NCBI RefSeq assembly: GCF_018364065.1 | Contig: NZ_JAGZMO010000001.1 | Coordinates: 62,001-126,000, forward strand | DNA from: Veillonella sp. | Lineage (GTDB): Bacteria; Bacillota; Negativicutes; Veillonellales; Veillonellaceae | Reading direction: 5' to 3' | DNA length: 64,000 nucleotides | Translations under genes and position numbers: made by a program | Part shown: positions 34,903-43,330 of the stretch, one piece after another | Layout: each line of letters begins with the position of its first letter | Numbering within the stretch: the stretch's first letter is position 1 | Notes under the pieces: model-generated | The model's input: only the letters and a program-made list of their open reading frames with translations | Databases searched by the model: none | Told to the model about the DNA's origin: nothing

Positions 34903-35376
34903 ATGAGATGTCCTTATTGTAAACATACAGAAAATAAGGTGACCGATTCGCGGGCCACTGATGATGGCAACAGCATTCGACGCCGCCGGGAGTGTTTATC
35001 CTGCGGTCGTCGTTTTACTACCTACGAAGTGATTGAAGATGTGCCAATCATGGTTATTAAATCACGGGGCAATTATGAGATGTTTGACCGTGGAAAATTA
35101 TTGAACGGTTTGCTTCGGTCCTGTAATAAGCGAAACATTCCAAGGGAAGTATTGGAAAATGTAGTAAAAAATGTAGAAGATGCCATCCGCAACCGCGCCA
35201 AACAGGAGATTAAGTCCTCTGAAATCGGCGATTTAGTGTTGGCCGAGTTAAAAGATATTGACGAAGTGGCCTATGTTCGCTTCGCCTCTGTATACCGCAA
35301 TTTTGATGATGTACAGGCCTTCGTAGCCGTACTGGAAGATTTGCGGAAGAATGATAAACATGAGGTAGAAAAATGA
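34903..35376 (+). CDS. nrdR: Transcriptional repressor NrdR
   Basis: This 157-residue repressor of ribonucleotide reductase genes senses ATP/dATP. It has an N-terminal zinc ribbon (Cys3, Cys6, Cys31, Cys34: 'MRCPYCKH', 'CLSCGRRFTTYE') and an ATP-cone from about residue 49 ('VIKSRGNYEMFDRGKLLNGL'). Length is standard. The last four bases overlap the start of the next gene (ATGA), so translation is coupled. Confidence 0.95.
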   Translation: MRCPYCKHTENKVTDSRATDDGNSIRRRRECLSCGRRFTTYEVIEDVPIMVIKSRGNYEMFDRGKLLNGLLRSCNKRNIPREVLENVVKNVEDAIRNRAKQEIKSSEIGDLVLAELKDIDEVAYVRFASVYRNFDDVQAFVAVLEDLRKNDKHEVEK

Positions 35377-36305
35377 TAGATCTTCATTGTGATACGATTA
35401 TGCAGCTCATCGATCATCCAGATAGCGGTGACCTTTGGGAAAATCCCTGGAAAATTGATATTCAGCGCCTGAAAAAGGGTGGCTATACGATGCAGGATTT
35501 TGCTTTATTCGTTGAGTTGGATCAAGAAAAGGATCCCTATGCGCGTTATGAAGCAATGCGTCAACTTTTCATGAGAGAAATGGAAAAGTACAGTGACCAT
35601 ATTAAAATGGTTCGCACCTATGCCGACTATGAAACGAATAAGGCGAATAGTATTTTGAGTGCGTTGTTATCCGTTGAAGAAGGCGGCGTTTTCGGTGGCG
35701 ATTTGAATAAATTGCGGAAAGCCTATGAAGACGGTGTGCGCCTCATTACTATCAGCTGGAACTTTCCGAACGGTCTGTCTTTTCCGCAAGGAGAAGCCCA
35801 TGAAGGCAAGGGCTTAACTGAAACAGGCATTGAGTTCGTGGAACTTATGGAAGAGCTGGGCATGGTTGTGGACTGTTCCCACCTTAACGATACCGGTACA
35901 TTCCAGTTGGGCGAAATTTTGAAGAAGCCGTTCATTGCGTCTCATTCCAATGCACGGACCTTAACAAATCATCGTCGCAATCTGACTGATGAAGAAATTA
36001 AACTCATTGCCAATAAAGGTGGCATCATCGGTCTTAACTTTGCCAACACATTTTTAAGCGAAGACAAGGTAAGCAGTATTGAAAATATTGTGCGCCATGG
36101 TCTTTATATTTATGATAAAGGCGGTGCCGATGTAGTCGCATTGGGCACTGACTTTGACGGCATTAATCCGAAAACGGAAATTGAGGATGCAGCCGATATG
36201 CCACGCCTCTATGACGCATTCCAAAAGGCGGGCCTCAGTGAAGGGGATTTGGAAAAACTGTTCCGTACCAATGCAGAACGAGTGTTCCGAGACATACTGA
36301 ACTAA
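35373..36305 (+). CDS. M19-family membrane-type dipeptidase (renal dipeptidase homologue)
   Basis: This 310-residue zinc dipeptidase has metal ligands His5 and Asp7 ('MIDLHCDT'), a Glu in 'LLSVEEGGVF', and His in 'VVDCSHLND' and 'PFIASHSNARTL'. 'ALGTDFDGI' is also present. It would hydrolyse dipeptides, often with D-residues, in the cytoplasm. ATG 35373 overlaps the nrdR stop. The last 31 bases of the gene are the first unit of a 34-bp tandem array that continues beyond the stop. Confidence 0.92.
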   Translation: MIDLHCDTIMQLIDHPDSGDLWENPWKIDIQRLKKGGYTMQDFALFVELDQEKDPYARYEAMRQLFMREMEKYSDHIKMVRTYADYETNKANSILSALLSVEEGGVFGGDLNKLRKAYEDGVRLITISWNFPNGLSFPQGEAHEGKGLTETGIEFVELMEELGMVVDCSHLNDTGTFQLGEILKKPFIASHSNARTLTNHRRNLTDEEIKLIANKGGIIGLNFANTFLSEDKVSSIENIVRHGLYIYDKGGADVVALGTDFDGINPKTEIEDAADMPRLYDAFQKAGLSEGDLEKLFRTNAERVFRDILN

Positions 36306-36421
36306 TATAGAACGGGTATCCCAAGACATTCTGAGCTAATACAGAACGGGTATTCCGAGATATTCTGAGCTAACACAGAACGGGTATCCCGTTATATTCT
36401 GAACTAATGCAGAGCAGATAA
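36275..36421. repeat. 34-bp tandem array (4 units) made of the 3' end of the dipeptidase gene
   Basis: Units lie at 36275-36308, 36309-36342, 36343-36376 and 36377-36410, with a partial fifth. Unit one is coding up to the stop. The later units carry diverged copies of the same codons and stop ('gaactaat' to 'gagctaat'). Confidence 0.92.
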
Positions 36422-36490
36422 TTTTATACATTTGGCTGTAATGCAGGTTCTATATACTAACTAATTAAAACAATCAGGAGTAACTATCTT

Positions 36491-37069
36491 ATGAGTTCAC
36501 AAACTACGATTAATCCTTTGATTGCAGCACGCTTTCAAGATCATTTGGATGTGTTTGCCAAGACCATGGAAAAGATGGACATCATTCAGGAAATTGCTGA
36601 ACGGTGTCAGATTGCCCTGGCTAATGGCAATAAAGTCCTATTTTGCGGTAATGGCGGTTCTGCAGCAGATGCACAGCATTTAGCGGCGGAATTGATCGGC
36701 CGTTTTCAGAAAGAACGTGTATCTTTACCATCTATCGCATTGACTACAGATACGTCGATTTTAACGGCTGTAGCCAATGATTATGGCTATGATGAAGTAT
36801 TTGCCCGCCAGGTAGCCGGTTTAGGCCGTGTAGGAGACGTTTTAATCGGCATTTCCACATCCGGCAATAGCGCCAATGTGGTGAAAGCGGTGGAAGTGGC
36901 CAGAACAATGGGGCTTCATACAATCGCATTCACCGGCGAAGGTGGCGGTAAAATGCGCGAACTCTGCGATATTACAATGGCGGTGCCATCCAAGGTGACG
37001 GCGCGCATTCAGGAAATGCACATTTTAATCGGTCACGTACTTTGCGAACTTATCGAAGAAGGGTATTAA
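36491..37069 (+). CDS. gmhA: Phosphoheptose isomerase
   Basis: This 192-residue SIS-fold enzyme converts sedoheptulose 7-phosphate to D-glycero-D-manno-heptose 7-phosphate, the first step of ADP-heptose synthesis for the LPS core. Motifs: 'CGNGGSAADAQHLAAELIG', 'ISTSGNSANVVKAVEVA' and 'IQEMHILIGHVLCELIE', which hold the substrate and zinc residues. ATG 36491 follows 'caggag'. It opens the heptose operon. Confidence 0.95.
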   Translation: MSSQTTINPLIAARFQDHLDVFAKTMEKMDIIQEIAERCQIALANGNKVLFCGNGGSAADAQHLAAELIGRFQKERVSLPSIALTTDTSILTAVANDYGYDEVFARQVAGLGRVGDVLIGISTSGNSANVVKAVEVARTMGLHTIAFTGEGGGKMRELCDITMAVPSKVTARIQEMHILIGHVLCELIEEGY

Positions 37070-37078
37070 TATTTAATT

Positions 37079-38572
37079 ATGATCAGTAAAACTATTAACG
37101 ATTATTTACTCCAAAAGTTGCCGGAGCTTCGCATCGCTGTTATTGGCGATATTATGGTGGACCGCTATGTGTTTGGCGAAGTAGGCCGTATTTCTCCGGA
37201 AGCACCGGTGCCGGTAAACCGTGTTGAAAAAGTTAAAGAAGTGCTGGGTGGTGCCGCTAACGTGGCTGCCAATTTGGCCGGCCTTGACTGTCATGTATTT
37301 CTTGGCGGTGTAGCCGGTGATGACGCTCATGGGGAAATGTTGAGCAAAATGCTGGAGGCCGACAAGATTAATCAGGACGGCGTTCGCTTTGACAAATCCC
37401 GTCAAACGACGACTAAAATGCGTATTATCGGCGGCCGTCAACAAATGATGCGCCTCGACTTCGAAGAGCCGAAAGCAATTGGTGAGGACGATGAAGTATT
37501 CTTCCTTAACTGGCTTGATACGATCAATAAAGAAGGCTTAGACGGTATTGTTATCTCCGACTACGGCAAAGGTGTATGCACACCGACTTTATTGAAGAAA
37601 GTATTGGATTTTGCGCAGGCTAACCATATTAAAACCATTGTGGATCCGAAAGGTTCCGACTGGAGTAAATATGCAGGTGCCACATTTATTACACCGAATG
37701 TTAAAGAATTGGGCGAATGTGTGGGTCGCGAATTGCCTAATACGGATGAAGCGATTGTAGAAGCAGCGGAAGAAACATTGGCACGTATTCCATTCGAATA
37801 CGTGGTAGCTACCCGCTCTGCCAAAGGCATTACGGTGGTAAGCAAAACCGGCAAGGTTTGGCATAATCCGGCTACACAGCAGGAAGTCTTCGATGTGAGT
37901 GGTGCCGGTGATACAGTAGTAGCAATGATTTTAACAACGATGGCGGCGGGCCTGACTGTGCGTGCAGCCCTTCATGTGGCCAATGCGGCGGCCGGTATTG
38001 TTGTGTCTAAAATCGGTACATATCCGATTCATCGTGAAGAGTTACTGGAATTGTGGCAAACAATCCGCACACGCCGTGCGAACACAGCTGAGCCGGATGT
38101 GACCACCTATACAGCGGCCGACATGGCACAGAAAGTGCGTCAGTGGCAGAACGAAGGGGCTACCGTGGTGTTTACTAACGGATGCTTCGACATCTTGCAC
38201 AGCGGCCATATTTCTTACTTGCGTGACGCTGCAAAATTGGGAGACCACTTAATTGTTGGGTTAAATTCCGATGCGTCTACGAAGCGTTTAAAAGGTGCGG
38301 CACGACCAATTAATAATGAAGAGTCCCGCGCTGATTTGATGCGCTCCTTAGGCTTTGTTGACGGTGTAGTGATTTTCGAAGAAGATACACCGAGCGAATT
38401 GCTCAGCCAATTGCGCCCAAACATTTTAGTTAAGGGCGGCGATTACAAGGTGGAAGACGTAATCGGTGGCGAGTTTGTAGATAAAGTTGTCATTCTTCCT
38501 TTTAAAAAGGGATATTCCACAACAGGTATTATTGAGAAGATTAAAGCCTTAGTACAGGAGGGGTTAATATGA
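37079..38572 (+). CDS. hldE: Bifunctional heptose 7-phosphate kinase / heptose 1-phosphate adenylyltransferase
   Basis: This 497-residue fusion enzyme has an N-terminal PfkB-type sugar kinase (about 1-320; 'GDIMVDRYVFGEVGRISPEA', 'DVSGAGDTVVAMI') that makes heptose 1,7-bisphosphate. Its C-terminal nucleotidyltransferase (from about 355; 'TNGCFDILHSGHISYL') makes ADP-heptose after GmhB acts. The length equals the proteobacterial enzyme. It follows gmhA by nine bases and its TGA overlaps the hldD ATG. Confidence 0.96.
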   Translation: MISKTINDYLLQKLPELRIAVIGDIMVDRYVFGEVGRISPEAPVPVNRVEKVKEVLGGAANVAANLAGLDCHVFLGGVAGDDAHGEMLSKMLEADKINQDGVRFDKSRQTTTKMRIIGGRQQMMRLDFEEPKAIGEDDEVFFLNWLDTINKEGLDGIVISDYGKGVCTPTLLKKVLDFAQANHIKTIVDPKGSDWSKYAGATFITPNVKELGECVGRELPNTDEAIVEAAEETLARIPFEYVVATRSAKGITVVSKTGKVWHNPATQQEVFDVSGAGDTVVAMILTTMAAGLTVRAALHVANAAAGIVVSKIGTYPIHREELLELWQTIRTRRANTAEPDVTTYTAADMAQKVRQWQNEGATVVFTNGCFDILHSGHISYLRDAAKLGDHLIVGLNSDASTKRLKGAARPINNEESRADLMRSLGFVDGVVIFEEDTPSELLSQLRPNILVKGGDYKVEDVIGGEFVDKVVILPFKKGYSTTGIIEKIKALVQEGLI

Positions 38573-39534
38573 TTATCGTTACTGGCGGTGCCGGTTTTAT
38601 TGGAAGTAATATTGTTAAGCAGTTAAATAACCGCGGTCGTAATGATATTTTAATCGTTGATGATTTAACAGACGGCAATAAGATTAAAAACTTGCAGATG
38701 TTGGATTACTACGATTACATCGATTGCGAAGACTTTGACGTTGCTGTAGCGGAAAATGTATTTGATGTAGGTCCTATCGAAGTTGTATTCCATGAAGGTG
38801 CTTGCGCAGATACTATGAACTACGACGGCCGCTACATGATGAAGAATAACTTCGAAGGTACGAAAAACTTATTCCATTACTGCCAGGAACGCCGCGTGCC
38901 ATTTATCTACGCGTCCTCTGCATCCACCTATGGACATGGCAATAAAGGTTTTAGAGAAGATCCGGCTTGCGAAGAAGCATTGAATCCATATGCATACTCC
39001 AAACTGTTCTTTGACCGTTATTTACGTCGCTTTGAAAAACATTTGCAGTCACAGGTAGTAGGTCTTCGTTATTTCAACGTATTCGGGCCGAACGAAAACC
39101 ACAAGGGCAACATGGCATCCTTAGTGCGCCAAATGTTCTACAAACTTCGTGAAACCGGCGAAATTACCTTGTTTGAAGGTACTGACGGTTATGGCGACGG
39201 TGAACAGGAGCGCGACTTTATTTATGTAAACGACGTGGTAAATGTTAACTTCTTCTTCTGGGAACACACTGAAATCAGCGGTATTTTCAATTGCGGTACA
39301 GGCGAAGCAAAGAGCTTTAACCGCTTCATGAAGGCTGTTATTGCTTACAACGGCTCCGGTAACTTGCGCTACATTCCGTTCCCTGAAGTGTTAAAAGGTA
39401 AATACCAGAGCTTTACAGAAGCGGATACTACAAAGCTTCTCAGCGTAGGCTATGACAAAGGTTTTACTAATTTAGAAGATGCAGTGGCTGAATACTGTGA
39501 GTTATTAGACAACAACGACGGCTACGTACGTTAA
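38569..39534 (+). CDS. hldD: ADP-L-glycero-D-manno-heptose 6-epimerase
   Basis: This 321-residue extended short-chain dehydrogenase makes the final ADP-L,D-heptose. It shows the NADP-binding 'VTGGAGFIGSNIVKQL', 'HEGACADTMNYDG', 'YASSASTYGHGNKGF' and the 'NPYAYSKLFFD' Y-x-x-x-K catalytic pair. The 4-base overlap with hldE (ATGA) indicates coupled translation. Confidence 0.96.
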   Translation: MIIVTGGAGFIGSNIVKQLNNRGRNDILIVDDLTDGNKIKNLQMLDYYDYIDCEDFDVAVAENVFDVGPIEVVFHEGACADTMNYDGRYMMKNNFEGTKNLFHYCQERRVPFIYASSASTYGHGNKGFREDPACEEALNPYAYSKLFFDRYLRRFEKHLQSQVVGLRYFNVFGPNENHKGNMASLVRQMFYKLRETGEITLFEGTDGYGDGEQERDFIYVNDVVNVNFFFWEHTEISGIFNCGTGEAKSFNRFMKAVIAYNGSGNLRYIPFPEVLKGKYQSFTEADTTKLLSVGYDKGFTNLEDAVAEYCELLDNNDGYVR

Positions 39535-39566
39535 TTATTGTTTCTATTTGATGAGGATGGTACCAG

Positions 39567-40187
39567 GTGAAAAAGGTTATATTTTTAGACCGCGACGGGG
39601 TCATAAATGTAGACGTAAATTATTTATATCGCATTGAAGATTTAACCTTTATGCCCGGTGCGGCAGAGGCGCTGGCCCTGGCTGTAAAATCCGGTTACGA
39701 GCTCATTGTGGTAACGAATCAGAGCGGTGTGGCACGGGGCTATTACACGGAAGACGATGTGAAGAAACTCCATGCGTACATGGGTGATGCCTTGGCTGCC
39801 AAGGGCGCTCCTATTTTACAGTTTTATTATTGCCCTCATCATGAAAAAGGCACTGTTCCGGCTTACACAAAGGCTTGTGATTGCCGCAAGCCGAAGCCGG
39901 GCATGATTTTAAAAGCAATGGAAGAGTATGCCGTAGACCGATCGGCCAGCTTCCTTATCGGCGACAAACCGTCTGATGTGGAGGCGGCTCATAACGCCGG
40001 TATTGACGGCTATTTATTTGAAGGTGATGATTTGCTTCCGTTCATGCAATCCATATTGAAAGAGCGCGAGGGGAAACAGAATCAGTCAGCAACACAGTCT
40101 GATATAAAAACAGAAACACAAACAGAAGCGCAAATAGAAAAACAAGCAGAAACACAAACAAAAGAGAACATACAATTAGAAAAGTAA
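39567..40187 (+). CDS. gmhB: D-glycero-beta-D-manno-heptose 1,7-bisphosphate 7-phosphatase with repetitive tail
   Basis: This 206-residue HAD phosphatase has 'FLDRDGVINVDVNYL' (nucleophile and acid Asp), 'VVTNQSGVARGYYTE', zinc-type Cys/His ('YYCPHH', 'CDCRKPKPGM') and 'FLIGDKPSDVEAA'. It removes the 7-phosphate between the two HldE steps. GTG 39567 lies behind 'gaggatgg'. The normal domain ends near residue 170. The rest is a Gln/Thr/Glu/Lys-rich tail built of four-residue units encoded by a 12-bp tandem array at 40107-40166. Confidence 0.93.
   Translation: MKKVIFLDRDGVINVDVNYLYRIEDLTFMPGAAEALALAVKSGYELIVVTNQSGVARGYYTEDDVKKLHAYMGDALAAKGAPILQFYYCPHHEKGTVPAYTKACDCRKPKPGMILKAMEEYAVDRSASFLIGDKPSDVEAAHNAGIDGYLFEGDDLLPFMQSILKEREGKQNQSATQSDIKTETQTEAQIEKQAETQTKENIQLEK
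40107..40166. repeat. In-frame 12-bp tandem array (5 units) in the 3' end of gmhB
   Basis: Units at 40107, 40119, 40131, 40143 and 40155 encode KTET, QTEA, QIEK, QAET and QTKE. The skeleton is 'caaacagaaaca'. Confidence 0.88.
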
Positions 40188-40203
40188 TCGGGAGGTACAT
40201 TAC

Positions 40204-41226
40204 GTGAAGGACTATAAGAATATATTAATCATTAAAATGAGTTCTTTAGGCGATGTAATTCATGCCTTGCCGACCTTGTACGCCATTCGTAAGAATTGGC
40301 CAAACGCGAAGATTACCTGGGCCGTGCATGAGCAATTCAGTGCGGTGCTTCCCAAATCTCCGTGGATTGATGAAGTTATTTATATTGACAAGAAAAAGTT
40401 AAAATCGTTGTCCTATCTGATCCAATTGCGCCGCAATTTACATTACCGTCACTTTGACATGTGCTTGGATTTACAATGTTTGGCTAAAAGTGCATTGGTG
40501 GCATTTTTAAGCGGTGCCCCTGAAAAGTACGGCTATTGGGAATTGCGCGAAGGAAGTCGCTTAGTAAATAAAGCGCTGGTAGGACCGAATCAATATGGAC
40601 ATGTAATTGAACGTTATCTCGATACGGTTCGCGCCTTAGGCGGCCGTGTGGACAGCGTTGAATTTCCTATAAAACGCTCCGAACAGGCTGCGTCTCAGGT
40701 GGCACAGAAGTTGGCCGAACAGGGATTACCTGAAGGTCAGCCGTACATTGTGGTGGCACCGGGTGCGCGCTGGTCAGTTAAAGAATGGCCTATGGACAAA
40801 TATGGTTCCTTGTGCCGTCGGTTAAGTGAAGAAGGATATTACGTAGTGCTCATCGGCGCTCCGTCAGACAGTGAAAAGGGGCAGGCTATCAAAGAAGATG
40901 CACCGGACAATAAGGTCATCAACATGATTGGCGCAACCAATTTGCTGGAACTGATAGAACTGATTGGCCACAGCCAATTGTACATCAGTGCCGATACAGG
41001 GCCATTGCACATTGCAAATGCTCTGAAAGTGCCTCTCATAGCATTGTTTGGACCGACATCTCCGGATCGTACCGGTCCCTATGGCGGTGAGCATGTGCAC
41101 ATTATTAAATCGCCTACTTCACGGGCTACTGTGCAGGAGCCTTTGATTGACGATCCTTTATGTATGGATCAAATCACAGTGGACGTTGTGTGGAATGAAA
41201 TGCAACGTATAGTAAATAAGGAGTAA
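40204..41226 (+). CDS. LPS heptosyltransferase, glycosyltransferase family 9 (WaaC-like)
   Basis: This 340-residue GT9 enzyme would transfer heptose from ADP-heptose to the lipid A-Kdo core on the inner face of the membrane. Motifs: 'IIKMSSLGDVIHALPTLYAI' at the N-terminus, 'VVAPGARWSVKEWPMDKYGS' and 'YISADTGPLHIANALKVPLI', 'ALFGPTSPDRTGPYG'. The K-x-W-P and D-T-G-P-x-H motifs contact ADP-heptose in this family. GTG 40204 follows 'gggaggt'. The resemblance is closer to heptosyltransferase I than II, but the exact acceptor is uncertain. Confidence 0.9.
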   Translation: MKDYKNILIIKMSSLGDVIHALPTLYAIRKNWPNAKITWAVHEQFSAVLPKSPWIDEVIYIDKKKLKSLSYLIQLRRNLHYRHFDMCLDLQCLAKSALVAFLSGAPEKYGYWELREGSRLVNKALVGPNQYGHVIERYLDTVRALGGRVDSVEFPIKRSEQAASQVAQKLAEQGLPEGQPYIVVAPGARWSVKEWPMDKYGSLCRRLSEEGYYVVLIGAPSDSEKGQAIKEDAPDNKVINMIGATNLLELIELIGHSQLYISADTGPLHIANALKVPLIALFGPTSPDRTGPYGGEHVHIIKSPTSRATVQEPLIDDPLCMDQITVDVVWNEMQRIVNKE

Positions 41227-41230
41227 TCCT

Positions 41231-42286
41231 ATGGATTTTGATCATAAACATATTGTGGTAACCTTTCTGATGCATTTGGGAGATGTTATTTTAACAACTC
41301 CTTTTTTACATGTATTGCGAAAGGCCGCACCACATAGTCACATTACCTATGTAATGGACGAAAAATTAAAAGAAGTAATGCAATATAATCCGAATATCGA
41401 CACGATTATTACGGTGGATAAAAAGGGACGGGACAACAGCATCGGCGCACTTCGCCGTATTGGCAAGTCCATTTCGAAAACCGTAGGTCCCGTGGATATT
41501 GTGATTAATTTGCATCCCAACGAACGCACCAGTTTTTTGGCATCTCAAATCGGCGGTACCTTTACTACGGGGATGAGTCATTTTCTTTTTAGACCGTTTA
41601 TGTCAAAATATACTCGCTTGGATCGTACAGGCCGTCATGCGGCGGATATGTACATCAATGTGTTGGAGCAGCTTGGTGTGACCGACACGTCCAATAAAGG
41701 GCTTGAAATTTATACATGCCCTGAATGGGATAAAACTGTATATGACTTTTATCATGCGCACGGCGTGTCCGATGTAGATATTGTCATCGGCTTCAATGTG
41801 GGCAGTGCGGTGCCGGAAAAACGATGGCCTAAAGAACGCTTTGCGGAAGTGGCCGACTTTTTCTGTCACAAAGGATATAAAGTCGTATTTTTTGGCGGCC
41901 CGATGGATAAGGAAATGGTTGATGACGTGGTAAAACACATGGAGTGCGAACCGATTGTGGCGACAGGTCAGTTCAGTTTAGGTGAGCTGGCGGCGGCCAT
42001 CAGTCATTGTAACTTGTTCATTACTAATGACTCCGGCCCTATGCATGTGGCTGTAAGTCAGCATGTTCCGCTGGTTGCATTATATGGACCTTCCAACCCT
42101 AAGTTTTACGGACCATATACGAAGAATTGTATCGTGCTGGAATCCATGGAAAATTACGAAGTGGGCAAGAGCATGAAGAAGATTATTAAAGAAGGTAATT
42201 ATAAAGGCGTTAGTGTCATTACAAAAGAGCAAGTTATCGAAGCGGCAAAAACACTTCTGTCAGAAAGATGCAATGAGGCATTATGA
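41231..42286 (+). CDS. LPS heptosyltransferase, glycosyltransferase family 9 (WaaF/WaaQ-like)
   Basis: This 351-residue second GT9 enzyme shows 'HIVVTFLMHLGDVILTTPFL', 'GFNVGSAVPEKRWPKERFAE' and 'FITNDSGPMHVAVSQHVPLV', 'ALYGPSNPKFYGPYT'. It probably adds the second heptose or another core heptose. It starts four bases after the first transferase and overlaps the following exonuclease gene by four bases (ATGATGG). Confidence 0.9.
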   Translation: MDFDHKHIVVTFLMHLGDVILTTPFLHVLRKAAPHSHITYVMDEKLKEVMQYNPNIDTIITVDKKGRDNSIGALRRIGKSISKTVGPVDIVINLHPNERTSFLASQIGGTFTTGMSHFLFRPFMSKYTRLDRTGRHAADMYINVLEQLGVTDTSNKGLEIYTCPEWDKTVYDFYHAHGVSDVDIVIGFNVGSAVPEKRWPKERFAEVADFFCHKGYKVVFFGGPMDKEMVDDVVKHMECEPIVATGQFSLGELAAAISHCNLFITNDSGPMHVAVSQHVPLVALYGPSNPKFYGPYTKNCIVLESMENYEVGKSMKKIIKEGNYKGVSVITKEQVIEAAKTLLSERCNEAL

Positions 42287-43317
42287 TGGACTATGTAATT
42301 TTTGATTTAGAGTGGAACCAGCCCTTTGCCAATGATATTAGCTTTATGAAACGTACAGGCTTGCCTATGTCCGGTGAAATCATTCAGATCGGCGCCATTA
42401 AGCTGGACGAAGAGATGGAACTGGTAGATACCTTTAATATTTTGGTAAAACCGCAATACTTAACGAAGATGCACAAGCATGTAGAGGAATTGACGCATAT
42501 CACAACGGATGATTTATCGGCAGGAGGTTTACATTTCCCTGATGCATACAGACAGTTTGACCGATGGTGCGGCTCCGATGCGATTCTCTTGACGTGGGGG
42601 TCCGACGATATCGTCATGCTTCGTGAAAACTTGAAGCTTCACGGAATTCATGCGAAGTTAACTCATCCGTGGTACGATGCACAGCTTATTTACGCATACT
42701 TGATGCATAATAATCTGCAGCAGGTGGCGTTAACGCGCGCCATGGAGGAGTTGGGCTTGTCCCGCGATGAGCTTACGGCTCACAATGCATTGCATGATTC
42801 AATCTTTACCGGCCGTGTCTGCAAGGCCATACCGCTTCGTAAAGGCATGGAAGAGTATGAGTCGATTATTGAAAATGTCTATGCGCCGGCTTATTTCCCG
42901 GATGACCTGAGTTTCTTTATTTATGAGAATTTCATCGATAAAAAGCAGGTATTCCATGACCGCCGTGTCAATAGAGCCTATTGTCCTCTTTGCCAGGAGC
43001 GGATGAAATTACAGCGCATTCAACGTTTGTCCGGCGATAAGTTTTTAGCCTTAGGCAAATGTAAGATACACGGCGACTTTGCCGTTCATTGGCGCATTGG
43101 GAAGCATATGAAAAAGGGCGGTTTACTGCGCTTCTATGTAACGAAAAGTGTTACTATGGCGCCACCTAAACTTCACCGTCTCTATGAAGAGCGTACCGAA
43201 TTGAATCGCAAGAAAGAAGAAGCGTACTTGAAGCGATTGGGCAAACGACAACGAGCGGCGGAAGTGGCGGCTGCGGCAGAAGCGGCGAAAAAAGCATTAC
43301 AAGAAGATAAAAAATAA
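42283..43317 (+). CDS. DEDDh-family 3'-5' exonuclease domain protein
   Basis: This 344-residue protein has an N-terminal DEDDh exonuclease: 'VIFDLEWNQP' (Asp7, Glu9), 'TWGSDDIVML' and 'LTAHNALHDSIFTGRV', which supplies the His and last Asp. This resembles KapD/RNase T-like proteins. The C-terminal half has a possible metal site ('YCPLCQERMKL' with a later 'LGKCKIHGDF') and ends in an Ala/Glu/Lys-rich helix. It likely trims DNA or RNA ends; the substrate is unknown. It is translationally coupled to the heptosyltransferase although its role seems unrelated to LPS. Confidence 0.85.
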   Translation: MMDYVIFDLEWNQPFANDISFMKRTGLPMSGEIIQIGAIKLDEEMELVDTFNILVKPQYLTKMHKHVEELTHITTDDLSAGGLHFPDAYRQFDRWCGSDAILLTWGSDDIVMLRENLKLHGIHAKLTHPWYDAQLIYAYLMHNNLQQVALTRAMEELGLSRDELTAHNALHDSIFTGRVCKAIPLRKGMEEYESIIENVYAPAYFPDDLSFFIYENFIDKKQVFHDRRVNRAYCPLCQERMKLQRIQRLSGDKFLALGKCKIHGDFAVHWRIGKHMKKGGLLRFYVTKSVTMAPPKLHRLYEERTELNRKKEEAYLKRLGKRQRAAEVAAAAEAAKKALQEDKK

Positions 43318-43330
43318 AGGATGGTGTACT

